Shown: one piece after another, positions 9,145 to 17,294 of the stretch
How positions within the stretch are numbered: the stretch's first letter is position 1
Layout: each line of letters begins with the position of its first letter
NCBI GenBank assembly: GCA_024711025.1
Contig: JANJTP010000017.1
Span: forward strand, 1 to 63,709
Source of the DNA: Solirubrobacteraceae bacterium
Lineage (GTDB): Bacteria; Actinomycetota; Thermoleophilia; Solirubrobacterales; Solirubrobacteraceae
Direction of reading: 5' to 3'
DNA length: 63,709 bases
Notes under the pieces: generated by a model
Database searches by the model: none
Seen by the model: only the letters and a program-made list of their open reading frames with translations
What the model was told of the DNA's origin: nothing
Translations under genes and position numbers: made by a program

Positions 9145-9168
9145 GAACCACACGAAGAGGAGGATGAA

Positions 9169-10494
9169 GTGAGCGCACGTTCAGGCGGCAACCCCGGGCA
9201 TACGCTTCCGACCGATGCCCTGACGCGGCGCAACCTGCTTCTCCGAGCCGGTGGCGGCGCGCTCGCGCTCTCCGGCGCGGCATCGATCCTCGCCGCGTGC
9301 GGTGGCGGCGGCTCGTCCGATGGAGGCTCGTCGGCGACGAGCTCGGGCGCTTCGGGCGGCCAGGGCAAGGGCATCGGCGGGATCCCGATCGCCAGCAAGC
9401 AGCACCCCGTGAAGCTGCCCATCTACGACGCCAACCAGGCGATCAAGTCGGGGCTCGACCCCGAGGCCGGGCCGCTCACCGTCTTCGACTGGGGCGACTA
9501 CGTCAGCCCCGAGGTCCTCAAGTCCTTCGAGAAGAAGTACGGCGTCGAGGCGAAGCTCACGACGTACGCCGACTTCCAGGAGTCGCTGGGCAAGATCTCC
9601 TCCGGCGCTATCAAGGCCGACGTCTGGGTGCCGGTCGTCGAGCGCATCCCCCAGCTCGTGGCCGCCAAGCTCATCCAGCCGCTGAACCACGACTACGTCC
9701 CGAACTTCGCCAACGTCATCCCGGCGATGGCGAACCCGTACTACGACCAGGGCTCGCAGTACACGATGCCGAACTACATCTGGACCACCGGCATCCTCTG
9801 GCGCGGCGACCTGCTGCCCGATCTCGACCCGCAGAGCGAGAGCAACCCGTGGGACGTCTTCTGGACGACGCAGGGCATCAAGGGCAAGCTCGGGCTGCAG
9901 AACGCCGAGGCGTTCGACCCGCTCTCGCTCGGGCTGCTGCGCAACGGGGTGACGGACTTCCCCAACACCACCAAGGCGCAGGTCGACGAGGCCACGGCCA
10001 AGCTCAAGGAGCTGACGGCCAACGGCGCCAAGTTCCAGTACACGGGCTTCCAGCCGATCGCCAACGGCACCCAGGTCATCGCCCAGGCGTGGAACGGCGA
10101 CGCGTTCGTGGCACCGGGCTACCTGAAGAAGGGCACCCCGGCCAGCGCGATCCGCTACTGGTTCCCGGACGACGGCGTCGGCGCGGTCAACAGCGACTTC
10201 TGGAGCATCCCGAAGACCGCCAAGAACCCCGTGCTCGGCCACCTGTTCATCAACCACCTCCTCCAGGAGCAGACCGCGATCGAGAACTTCAAGGTCGTCG
10301 GCTACCAGCAGCCGCTGAAGGGGCTCACGGCCGAGCGGTTCAAGGAGCTCGAGCTCGGCGACCCGGACCTGCTCGACGCCGTCGTCGTGACGGAGACGGA
10401 TGCCGACAAGGGGCTGCCGAATCCGACGCCGTCGAAGGACCAGCTCACCTGGTATGAGGACGCGTTCGCGTCGCTCACGTCGGGCGCGAGCTGA
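9169..10494 (+). CDS. potD: PotD-like ABC substrate-binding lipoprotein of the amine importer
   Basis: A 441-residue spermidine/putrescine-type binding protein. Twin Arg at 20-21 (TRRNLLLRAG) precedes a hydrophobic stretch and lipobox LAAC (41-44), so it is a Tat-exported, Cys44-anchored lipoprotein. A low-complexity Gly/Ser linker follows. The GTG start is supported by AGGAGG 6 nt upstream. It is the first gene of a four-gene operon with two permeases and an ATPase, 30 bp before potB. A near-duplicate on the other strand (4929-6245) suggests gene duplication with a second ligand range. The ligand is likely a polyamine or related amine (inference). Confidence 0.93.
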   Translation: MSARSGGNPGHTLPTDALTRRNLLLRAGGGALALSGAASILAACGGGGSSDGGSSATSSGASGGQGKGIGGIPIASKQHPVKLPIYDANQAIKSGLDPEAGPLTVFDWGDYVSPEVLKSFEKKYGVEAKLTTYADFQESLGKISSGAIKADVWVPVVERIPQLVAAKLIQPLNHDYVPNFANVIPAMANPYYDQGSQYTMPNYIWTTGILWRGDLLPDLDPQSESNPWDVFWTTQGIKGKLGLQNAEAFDPLSLGLLRNGVTDFPNTTKAQVDEATAKLKELTANGAKFQYTGFQPIANGTQVIAQAWNGDAFVAPGYLKKGTPASAIRYWFPDDGVGAVNSDFWSIPKTAKNPVLGHLFINHLLQEQTAIENFKVVGYQQPLKGLTAERFKELELGDPDLLDAVVVTETDADKGLPNPTPSKDQLTWYEDAFASLTSGAS

Positions 10495-10524
10495 TCGCCT
10501 GAAGCCGGAGTCGACCCCGAGACC

Positions 10525-11433
10525 ATGAGCCGCCGTTCCTTCTACCCGCTCCCGTACCTGCTGACGACCAGCGGGCCCGGGCTGGCATGGATCGCGTTGT
10601 TCGTGGTCCTCGGGGTCTACTCGCTGTTCGCGATATCGCTCGGCACGCCCGACCCGATCCTGCTCACGCCGACGCCGGCATGGAGCCCGCTCGACTGGAG
10701 CTTCGCCAACTTCCGGGACGTCATCTCCGGGCTGAACCCGTCCGGAGGGATCTTCTGGGAGGTCTTCCGCCGCAGCTTCGTCTACATCGTGCTGGCAGCG
10801 GCCGGATGCGTGCTGATCGGCTATCCGGTCGCCTACTACGTGGCGATGTACGCCAAGCGCAGCAAGGCGCTGCTGCTCGTACTGCTGATCCTCCCCTTCC
10901 TCGTCAGCTACATGCTGCGGATGCTGGCGTGGGTCGGGCTGCTCTCCCCCGACGGATACGTCAACGAGGCGCTGAGCCGGCTGCACCTCGTCAGCCAGCC
11001 CCAGGACTGGCTCGGCGGGCGCCCGAGCACCGTCGTCCTCGCGCTGATCTACGGCTGGGTGCCGTACTTCATCCTGCCGCTCTACGCGGCGCTCGAGCGC
11101 CTCGATCGTCGCTACCTCGAGGCCTCCGCCGACCTCGGCGCGGGGCGCGTGCGCACGTTCATCTTCACGACGCTGCCGCTCTCCGTGCCGGGCATCCTCG
11201 CCGGGCTGGTGCTGATCGCGCTGCCGATGTTCGGCGACTACTACACGAACCAGCTCGTATCGGGAGCGGCCACCACCAGCATGATCGGCAACACGATCAA
11301 CACGTACATCGCCAGCACGCAGCAGCGCGCCATCGGGGCCGCGCTCGCGTCGACGCTGCTGATCTTCCTGATCGCCGTGCTCGCGTACTACGTGCGCACG
11401 ACCGCGCGCGCCGCCCGGGCGGTGGTCCGGTGA
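10525..11433 (+). CDS. potB: PotB-like ABC transporter permease
   Basis: A 302-residue inner-membrane permease of the spermidine/putrescine type with about six helices. Near residue 200 is the cytoplasmic EAA-type loop (YLEASADLGAGRVRTFIFTT) that contacts the ATPase. It would form the translocation pore with the next gene product. Start ATG at 10525; the end overlaps the GTG of the next gene by 4 bp (GTGA), implying translational coupling. Confidence 0.92.
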   Translation: MSRRSFYPLPYLLTTSGPGLAWIALFVVLGVYSLFAISLGTPDPILLTPTPAWSPLDWSFANFRDVISGLNPSGGIFWEVFRRSFVYIVLAAAGCVLIGYPVAYYVAMYAKRSKALLLVLLILPFLVSYMLRMLAWVGLLSPDGYVNEALSRLHLVSQPQDWLGGRPSTVVLALIYGWVPYFILPLYAALERLDRRYLEASADLGAGRVRTFIFTTLPLSVPGILAGLVLIALPMFGDYYTNQLVSGAATTSMIGNTINTYIASTQQRAIGAALASTLLIFLIAVLAYYVRTTARAARAVVR

Positions 11434-12311
11434 GCGTCGCGATGACCCAGGCATCGGCTACGGGCCGCGCGCACGCGATCCGCCTGCGACTGCGGCGGCG
11501 GCCGAAGGTGCTGACCCTGTTCGTCTGGGGGTACATCGTCTGGTCGCTGGCGCCGGCGCTGATCGCGATCGCCTTCTCGTTCAACAGCGGGAAGTCGCGC
11601 AGCATCTGGCAGGGGCTCTCGCTGCGGTGGTGGACGGACGGCCCCGGCTCGATGCTCCACAACGACGTCTTCCGCGGCGCGCTGGAGCACAGCTTCACGC
11701 TCGCCGTGCTCAACGTGCTGATCGCGGTGCCGCTCGGCATCGGCCTCGCGATCACGCTCAGCCGCTGGTTCGGCCGCGGCTCGGGCGCCGTCAGCCTGCT
11801 CGCGACGATGACGCTCGTCGTCCCCGAGCTCGTGCTCGCGATCTCCCTCTTCCTGCTGTTCACGCAGCTGCTGGACATCGTCGAGCTGGGCACGATGGCG
11901 CAGGTGATCGGCCAGGTGACGTTCACCCTGCCGTTCGTGGTCGTGATCACGCGCGGACGGATGTCGTCGATCTCCACCGACCTCGAGGAGGCCGCGATGG
12001 ACCTGGGCTGCTCGCCGCTCCAGGCGCTGCGCCTGGTCCTGGTCCCGCTGCTCCAGCCGGCGATCGTCGCGAGCGTCGTGATCGCCTTCGCGCTGTCGAT
12101 CGACGACTTCGTCGTCACGCAGTACCTCTCGTCGGACGCGTCCACGCAGACCGTCCCGATGCTGATCTACAACACTGCTCGCGGCTCGGCCACGCCGGCC
12201 CTGAACGCGACCGCCACCGTGCTGGTCGTCGTGACGGCGCTCCTGGTCGCGCTCGGCGGGCTCCTGTACTACGCGCTGAGCCGCAGGCAGCGGCTCGGCG
12301 CCGCTGAGTAG
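11430..12311 (+). CDS. potC: PotC-like ABC transporter permease
   Basis: A 293-residue permease, second half of the pore. An Arg-rich N-terminus (about 12-26) is followed by a helix and further membrane segments. The coupling loop LEEAAMDLGCSPLQALRLV matches the EAA motif. The GTG at 11430 overlaps the potB stop; an ATG 12 bp further in is the alternative start. It ends 26 bp before the ATPase gene. PotB/PotC pairs are typical of this transporter class; the assignment rests on order and the EAA loop. Confidence 0.92.
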   Translation: MSVAMTQASATGRAHAIRLRLRRRPKVLTLFVWGYIVWSLAPALIAIAFSFNSGKSRSIWQGLSLRWWTDGPGSMLHNDVFRGALEHSFTLAVLNVLIAVPLGIGLAITLSRWFGRGSGAVSLLATMTLVVPELVLAISLFLLFTQLLDIVELGTMAQVIGQVTFTLPFVVVITRGRMSSISTDLEEAAMDLGCSPLQALRLVLVPLLQPAIVASVVIAFALSIDDFVVTQYLSSDASTQTVPMLIYNTARGSATPALNATATVLVVVTALLVALGGLLYYALSRRQRLGAAE

Positions 12312-12337
12312 TCGGAATGCAAACAGAAAGAGGAACG

Positions 12338-13453
12338 ATGGCTGGCGGCGAAGTCAGGCTGGCGAAGCTCGTCAAGGCGTTCGACGAAGTGACCGTCGTG
12401 GATGGGATCGACCTCCACATGCCCGGGGGCGAGTTCTTCTCGCTGCTCGGGCCGTCCGGCTGCGGCAAGACGACGACGCTGCGGATGATCGCCGGCTTCG
12501 AGCAGCCGACGTCCGGGGAGATCCTCCTCGACGGCAAGAACGTCGCGTTGACGCCGCCGCACAAGCGCAACGTCAACACCGTGTTCCAGGGCTACGCCCT
12601 GTTCCCCCACCTGTCGGTCTTCGACAACGTGGCGTTCGGCCTGCGCCGCCAGGGGACTCCCAGAGCCGAGGTGCGCCGGCGGGTGAACGAGGCGCTGGCG
12701 ATGGTCCACATGGAGGCCTTCGCCAAGCGCAGGCCGGCGCAGATGTCCGGCGGCCAGCAGCAGCGCGTGGCGCTCGCGCGCGCGCTCGTGCTCAAGCCCG
12801 CGGTGCTCCTGCTGGACGAGCCACTCGGCGCGCTCGACGCGAAGCTGCGCAAGATCCTGCAGATCGAGCTCAAGGCGCTCCAGCAGGAGGTCGGGATCAC
12901 GTTCATCTACGTGACGCACGACCAGGAGGAGGCCCTCACGATGAGCGACCGCATCGCCGTCATGCACGAGGGCCGGGTCGAGCAGGTCGCGCCGCCCGAG
13001 GTCGTCTACGAGGAGCCGAGCACGACCTTCGTCGCCGACTTCCTCGGCACGTCGAACGTGATCCACGCGGTCGCCACGCAGGCGACCGCGAGCGGCTGCG
13101 AGGTTCGCGTCGGCGAGTTCGAGCTGACGGCCGGTCGCGGCGCCATCGATGCGAGGGGCGAGACGAAGATCGCGATCCGCCCCGAGCGCGTCACCCTCGA
13201 GCCCCACGGCTCCACGGGCCCCAACCGCCTCGCCGGCATGGTGGAGCGGGTGGTCTACCTCGGCAACGCCAACCAGATCATCGTCCGCCTCCCCACGGGC
13301 GAGGCGCTCCAGGCGCTCGTGCAGAACACCGGCGAGAAGCTCGCCTACGAGCAGGGAGACCCCGTCCGCGCTCACCTTCCGGCGGAGGCGCTGCGGGTCC
13401 TTGCCGACACCGGAGCCGCGGAGATCGAGGAGCAGGCGGCAGCCGCCGCTTAG
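12338..13453 (+). CDS. potA: PotA-like ABC transporter ATPase
   Basis: A 371-residue cytoplasmic ATPase that powers the PotBC-like pore. Walker A GPSGCGKTT is at 38-46, the Q-loop VFQ near 82-84, the ABC signature MSGGQQQR at 136-143 and Walker B VLLLDEP at 156-162. A C-terminal ~130-residue TOBE-like regulatory domain follows, as in PotA. The ATG at 12338 is preferred over an ATG 21 bp upstream because GAAAGAGGA lies 4-5 nt before it. It is the last gene of the operon, followed by a strong hairpin at 13482-13517. Confidence 0.94.
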   Translation: MAGGEVRLAKLVKAFDEVTVVDGIDLHMPGGEFFSLLGPSGCGKTTTLRMIAGFEQPTSGEILLDGKNVALTPPHKRNVNTVFQGYALFPHLSVFDNVAFGLRRQGTPRAEVRRRVNEALAMVHMEAFAKRRPAQMSGGQQQRVALARALVLKPAVLLLDEPLGALDAKLRKILQIELKALQQEVGITFIYVTHDQEEALTMSDRIAVMHEGRVEQVAPPEVVYEEPSTTFVADFLGTSNVIHAVATQATASGCEVRVGEFELTAGRGAIDARGETKIAIRPERVTLEPHGSTGPNRLAGMVERVVYLGNANQIIVRLPTGEALQALVQNTGEKLAYEQGDPVRAHLPAEALRVLADTGAAEIEEQAAAAA

Positions 13454-13481
13454 ATAGCGCCGACCGTCCCGCGAGCCGGTT

Positions 13482-13517
13482 CGGCGGGGCCCTGCGACAG
13501 CCGCCAGGGCCCCGCCG
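13482..13517 (+). terminator. Terminator hairpin after the Pot-like operon
   Basis: Perfect 13-bp arms CGGCGGGGCCCTG (13482-13494) and CAGGGCCCCGCCG (13505-13517) enclose a 10-nt loop, 28 bp after the potA stop. There is no U-tract, which is usual in high-GC actinobacteria. Confidence 0.75.
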
Positions 13518-13557
13518 GACGGAGCCGGGCGCAGCGGCCCGGTCAGGCGCCACCGCC

Positions 13558-13586
13558 TTGACCTCGGCGTTCGGTGATAGTAAACA
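13558..13586 (+). promoter_or_regulatory. Promoter TTGACC-N17-TAAACA for the aminotransferase
   Basis: TTGACC (13558-13563) and TAAACA (13581-13586) are 17 bp apart, 90 bp before the aminotransferase ATG. It is the same architecture as before the amidase and the PotD-like operon, suggesting co-expression of the amine locus. Confidence 0.6.
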
Positions 13587-13675
13587 GTCCTTTCGGGGCC
13601 GGCATGCGTCGGGTCGCGCGAAAGCGCGACACGTCAGCTCCGGACCGGCCGGATCAACGACTCAGGAGACAGGCG

Positions 13676-15037
13676 ATGGCCACCCCCCATCTCGGTGCGA
13701 CCACCGAGAGCATCATCCAGCAGGATCGCGACCTCATCATCCACCCGTACCTCCCGACGACCGCCGAGGAGCGCGTCGTGATGCGCGAGGGCAGCGGCTG
13801 CCGACTGCGTGACATCGAGGGCCGCGAGTACCTGGATGCGACCGGTGGCCTGTGGCTCGCCCAGATCGGTCACGGGCGCGAGGACGTCGGTGCGGCGGCG
13901 GCCCGCCAGATGAGCCAGCTCGAGTACTTCATGAGCTTCTGGGAGTTCTCCAACGAGCGCGCGATCGAGCTCGCCCAGCGGCTCGTCGACCTCGCGCCGG
14001 AGTCGATCTCGAAGGTGTTCTTCACGAGCGGCGGCTCGGAGGGCAACGAGGCGGCGATCAAGATGGCGCGCCTCTACCACCACCGCCGCGGCGAGACCGA
14101 CCGCAACTGGGTCATCGCACGCAGCCAGGCCTACCACGGCGTCGGCTACGGCTCGGGGTCGGCGACCGGGTTCCCGATCTACCACGACGGCTTCGGCCCG
14201 ATGCTCCCCCACGTGCGCCACGTCACTCCGCCGTGGCCCTACCGCAGCGATCTCTACGGCGGGGAGGATCCGACCGACTTCTGCCTGCGCGAGCTGGAAG
14301 AGGTCATCGAGGAGATCGGCGCCGACAAGATCGCGGCGATGATCGGGGAGCCGATCATGGGCGTCGCCGGCATGATCGTGCCCCCGGAGGACTACTGGCC
14401 TCGGGTTCGCGAGCTGCTGAGCAAGCACGGCATCCTGCTGATCTTCGACGAGGTCGTCACGGCCTACGGGCGCATGGGCCACTGGTTCGCGGCCGAGTAC
14501 TACGGGATCACGCCGGACATCATCGTCACCGCTAAGGGCATCACCTCCGGCTACTCGCCGCTCGGCGCCGTGCTCGTGTCCGAGGGCGTCGCCGAGGTCA
14601 TGGGCCGGGAGCACGGCTTCCCGATGGGCTACACGTACAGCGGCCATCCCACCGGCTGCGCGGTGGCGCTCGCGAACCTCGACATCATCGAGAACGAGGG
14701 GCTGCTGGAGAAGGCCAAGACGACCGGCGCGAAGCTGCTCGAGCGGCTCCGCGCGCTGAGCGACCTGCCGGTCGTCGGTGAGGTGCGCGGCGTCGGGATG
14801 ATGCTCGCGCTCGAGCTCGTCAAGGACAAGGAGACGCGCGAGCCGCTGTCGATGCACGCTGCGCCGCAGGACGTGATCCGGCGCGAGAGCGGCGTGATCG
14901 TCCGCGAGTGCGGCCACAACATCGTGCTCTCGCCGCCGCTGATCATGAGCGACGGCGAGGTCGACGAGGTCGCGGACGCGATCGGCTCGGTGCTCGCCCG
15001 CATGGACACCGACGGCAACATCGCCGACGCCGCCTAG
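13676..15037 (+). CDS. Class III (omega) aminotransferase, likely amine:pyruvate/alpha-ketoglutarate
   Basis: A 453-residue PLP enzyme of fold type I, subgroup III. Landmarks are the cofactor phosphate loop TSGGSEGNE (117-125), Asp258 in LIFDEV contacting the pyridine N, and the Schiff-base Lys287 in VTAKGITSGYSPLG. Length and motifs match putrescine/spermidine or beta-alanine:pyruvate aminotransferases. The ATG at 13676 follows AGGAG at about 9 nt; the frame is open further upstream but without a ribosome site. With the importer before it and the FAD oxidoreductase after, it plausibly deaminates imported amines. The exact amine is unknown. Confidence 0.93.
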   Translation: MATPHLGATTESIIQQDRDLIIHPYLPTTAEERVVMREGSGCRLRDIEGREYLDATGGLWLAQIGHGREDVGAAAARQMSQLEYFMSFWEFSNERAIELAQRLVDLAPESISKVFFTSGGSEGNEAAIKMARLYHHRRGETDRNWVIARSQAYHGVGYGSGSATGFPIYHDGFGPMLPHVRHVTPPWPYRSDLYGGEDPTDFCLRELEEVIEEIGADKIAAMIGEPIMGVAGMIVPPEDYWPRVRELLSKHGILLIFDEVVTAYGRMGHWFAAEYYGITPDIIVTAKGITSGYSPLGAVLVSEGVAEVMGREHGFPMGYTYSGHPTGCAVALANLDIIENEGLLEKAKTTGAKLLERLRALSDLPVVGEVRGVGMMLALELVKDKETREPLSMHAAPQDVIRRESGVIVRECGHNIVLSPPLIMSDGEVDEVADAIGSVLARMDTDGNIADAA

Positions 15038-15177
15038 ACTGCCGCCGCGTGCCCGTGGCCAGAGCGGCCGCGGGCGCGCCTCCGCGGGCCGCTGCGCGTC
15101 TTGCCCGGCCGTGCTCCGGCCGCCGATCCCACCCGCGGTGGGCGCTCTCCCGGCCATTCGCATTCGCGGCCGGCCGA

Positions 15178-15259
15178 TACCCGGGGTGGGACTCGAACCC
15201 ACACGCCCTGAGGCAGCCGATTTTGAGTCGGCCCTGTCTACCCATTCCAGCACCCGGGC
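15178..15259 (-). tRNA. tRNA-Leu (anticodon CAA)
   Basis: A class II tRNA with a long variable arm. Acceptor GCCCGGG pairs with CCCGGGT (a G1-U72 wobble), the anticodon stem GCCGA/TCGGC holds loop CTCAAAA (CAA), and the T-arm is GTGGG/CCCAC with loop TTCGAGT. Discriminator A73, no CCA. It lies between the aminotransferase and the FAD oxidoreductase. No tail repeat is present here, unlike the UAG gene. Confidence 0.95.
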
Positions 15260-15292
15260 GGGCGAGGGCAAGGGTACTCGCGGGCGGTCCGC

Positions 15293-16684
15293 CTAGCGCG
15301 GCAGGTTCATCCCGAGCAGCTTCGGCAGCTTCGCGATCCCGGCCGTGAGCGGATCGACCGGCTCGCCGCGCTCGTCGAGCGCGTCCTTGCGAACGAGCGC
15401 GGCGCGAATCGCCGAGCCGCCGATCCAGCGCGCCGGCTCGGGCGGGAAGCGCTTCGCGTCCGGCTCGACGAGCGGCAGGCTCGTCAGCTCGTCCCGTTCG
15501 CCCAGCGCGAGCGCCGCGAGGATCCGCCCACCGAGGTGGGAGGGGCCGACGCCGTGGCCGGTGAAGCCCCAGCCGGCGTGCAGCGCGCCGTTCGAGCGGT
15601 AGATCGGCAGGCGCCGCGGCGCGACGTCGATCGGCCCTCCCCAGGCGTGCGTGATCTCCCGGCCGCGCAATGCCGGGAAGAACCGTCGCAGGGTGTCGGC
15701 CGCGATCGCGATCACCTCCGCGTCGACGTCGATCCGCGGGTCCTCGCGCGCGCCGTAGACCATCCGCCCGCCCCCCCAGCCGAAGGCGATCCGCCCGTCC
15801 TCGGTCGTCCGGAAGTAGTGCAGCATGCGCCGACAGTCGGCGAGCGCCTCGTGACCGGTCCAGCCGATCTCCTCCAGCACGTCCGGAACGGGCTCGGTCA
15901 GCACGATGTGACTCGATGCCGCGCTCAGCTCGCGGCTGAGCCCCGGCCAGCGCAGCGTGCGCCAGTTCACGGCGAGCACCGCCGCCCGAGCGCTCACGCG
16001 CCCGCCGCGGCAGCGCACGACCACCCCGCCGTCCCGCGACTGGTCGACGCCCCGCACCTCGCTGCCCTCGTACACCCCCACGCCGCGCCGCAGCAGCGCG
16101 GCGCGCAGGCCGAACGCCAGGCGAGCCGGCTGGATCGTCGCGGCCGTGCGCTGGGCGGCGCCGGCGCGGAACAGCGGCGAGCGACAGATGCCCTGGACCT
16201 GCTCGGGACTCAGGTAGACGTGCTCGTCGCCGTGGCCGAGCTCGCGCAGCCCGTCGACCGAGGCACGCCACGCGCCGTCCTGGGCGGCGGCCGTCGAGAT
16301 CTCGATCTGCGGCACCGGGCGGTACCAGGCGCCGACGCTCTCCGCCCGGCAGAACTCCCCGATCGCCCTGACAGAGGAATCGGCCTCGCGCGCGAGCCGC
16401 ACCGCCGGCTCGCGCCCGAACCGCTCCGCGAGCTCCGGCACGTGGTCCCAGTAGCCGTTGACGAAGCCCCCGTTGCGCCCGCTGGGCCCGAAGCCGCAGC
16501 GGTCGCGCTCGAGGACCACGACACGCAGATCGCGATCCCGCTCCAGCAGGTGCCAGGCGGTCCACATGCCCAGGTAGCCGCCGCCGATGACGACGACGTC
16601 GGCCTCGTGCCTCCCGTCGAGCGGCGCGGACGGCTCCGGCGCTCCCGCCTCCTCGATCCACCAGCCGGTCGCCGTATGACGCAT
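15293..16684 (-). CDS. FAD-dependent oxidoreductase (DAO/PuuB-like)
   Basis: A 463-residue flavoenzyme of the D-amino-acid-oxidase fold. The dinucleotide-binding motif VVVIGGGYLGMWTAWHL is at 31-47, and a second conserved patch HAWGGPIDVAPRRLP precedes the C-terminal GFTGHGVG segment. It lacks a signal peptide and is cytosolic. The N-terminal WWIEE block and total length resemble gamma-glutamylputrescine oxidoreductase (PuuB) and related amine oxidases. The ATG at 16684 is chosen because conserved sequence begins right there. It is transcribed toward the aminotransferase with a tRNA between. An amine substrate is inferred from context. Confidence 0.87.
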   Translation of the reverse strand: MRHTATGWWIEEAGAPEPSAPLDGRHEADVVVIGGGYLGMWTAWHLLERDRDLRVVVLERDRCGFGPSGRNGGFVNGYWDHVPELAERFGREPAVRLAREADSSVRAIGEFCRAESVGAWYRPVPQIEISTAAAQDGAWRASVDGLRELGHGDEHVYLSPEQVQGICRSPLFRAGAAQRTAATIQPARLAFGLRAALLRRGVGVYEGSEVRGVDQSRDGGVVVRCRGGRVSARAAVLAVNWRTLRWPGLSRELSAASSHIVLTEPVPDVLEEIGWTGHEALADCRRMLHYFRTTEDGRIAFGWGGGRMVYGAREDPRIDVDAEVIAIAADTLRRFFPALRGREITHAWGGPIDVAPRRLPIYRSNGALHAGWGFTGHGVGPSHLGGRILAALALGERDELTSLPLVEPDAKRFPPEPARWIGGSAIRAALVRKDALDERGEPVDPLTAGIAKLPKLLGMNLPR

Positions 16685-16781
16685 CGCCGGCACCCTACCC
16701 GGCGCGCGTCGGCGAGCTCCCCGCAGATCGGCCCCTCCTATGCTCGCCGTAACGAACCTGCCACCGAGCAAAGGAGAAGAG

Positions 16782-17186
16782 ATGAGCGTCGAGCTGCCCC
16801 AACGCGCGAGGGAGATCCTGGCCGCGCCGAACTTCGCGACGGTCTCGACCATGCGGGGGGACAACACGATCCACGCGGTCGTCGTGTGGGTCGACGTCGA
16901 CGAGAGCGGCCGCGTGCTGCTCAACTCGGCCGAGGGACGCGCGTGGCCGCGGAACGTCGCCCGCGACCCGCGTCTGACGATCACGGTCCCCAACCTCGAG
17001 AACCCGTACGAGTTCGTCTCGATCACCGGTCGCGTCGTCGAGACCGATCACGACGACGCGCCCGCGCACATCGACGCGCTCGCGATGAAGTACCTCGGGC
17101 AGGACAAGTACCCGTTCCTGCAACCCGGCGAGGTTCGCGTGAAGCTCACGGTCGCGCCGGAGCGCGTCCACGTGCAGGCCGGCTGA
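16782..17186 (+). CDS. PPOX-class F420/FMN-dependent oxidoreductase
   Basis: A 134-residue split-beta-barrel flavin or F420-binding protein of the pyridoxamine-phosphate-oxidase-like superfamily. It starts with the typical LPQRAREILAAPNFATVSTM segment, and AWPRNVARDPRLTITV carries the family's basic cofactor-phosphate contact. ATG at 16782 follows AAGGAG. Such small actinobacterial proteins often use F420, and the F420 biosynthesis genes are in this window. The 3' end is tandemly duplicated (17149-17224); the duplicated stop codon means the protein is unaffected. Confidence 0.85.
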   Translation: MSVELPQRAREILAAPNFATVSTMRGDNTIHAVVVWVDVDESGRVLLNSAEGRAWPRNVARDPRLTITVPNLENPYEFVSITGRVVETDHDDAPAHIDALAMKYLGQDKYPFLQPGEVRVKLTVAPERVHVQAG

Positions 17187-17224
17187 CGGTCGCGCCGGAG
17201 CGCGTCCACGCGCAGGCCGGCTGA
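17149..17224. repeat. 38-bp tandem duplication of a gene 3' end
   Basis: Copy 17149-17186 holds the last codons and stop of the PPOX gene; copy 17187-17224 repeats it with a single change (cacgtg to cacgcg). A recent slippage or unequal exchange event is likely. Confidence 0.9.
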
Positions 17225-17294
17225 CGGCGGCCGCCCGGCCGTGCGATCGGCGACCGAACAGTGCCCCGCCCGCGCTCCCCGCGCTGCCCGCCGC

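Noticed and set aside
7440-13586. TGTTTAGCA as a dedicated operator shared by the amine genes
   Set aside because: At three of four sites a TTGAC(A/C) stands 17-18 bp away, so TAAACA is better explained as the -10 hexamer of ordinary promoters.
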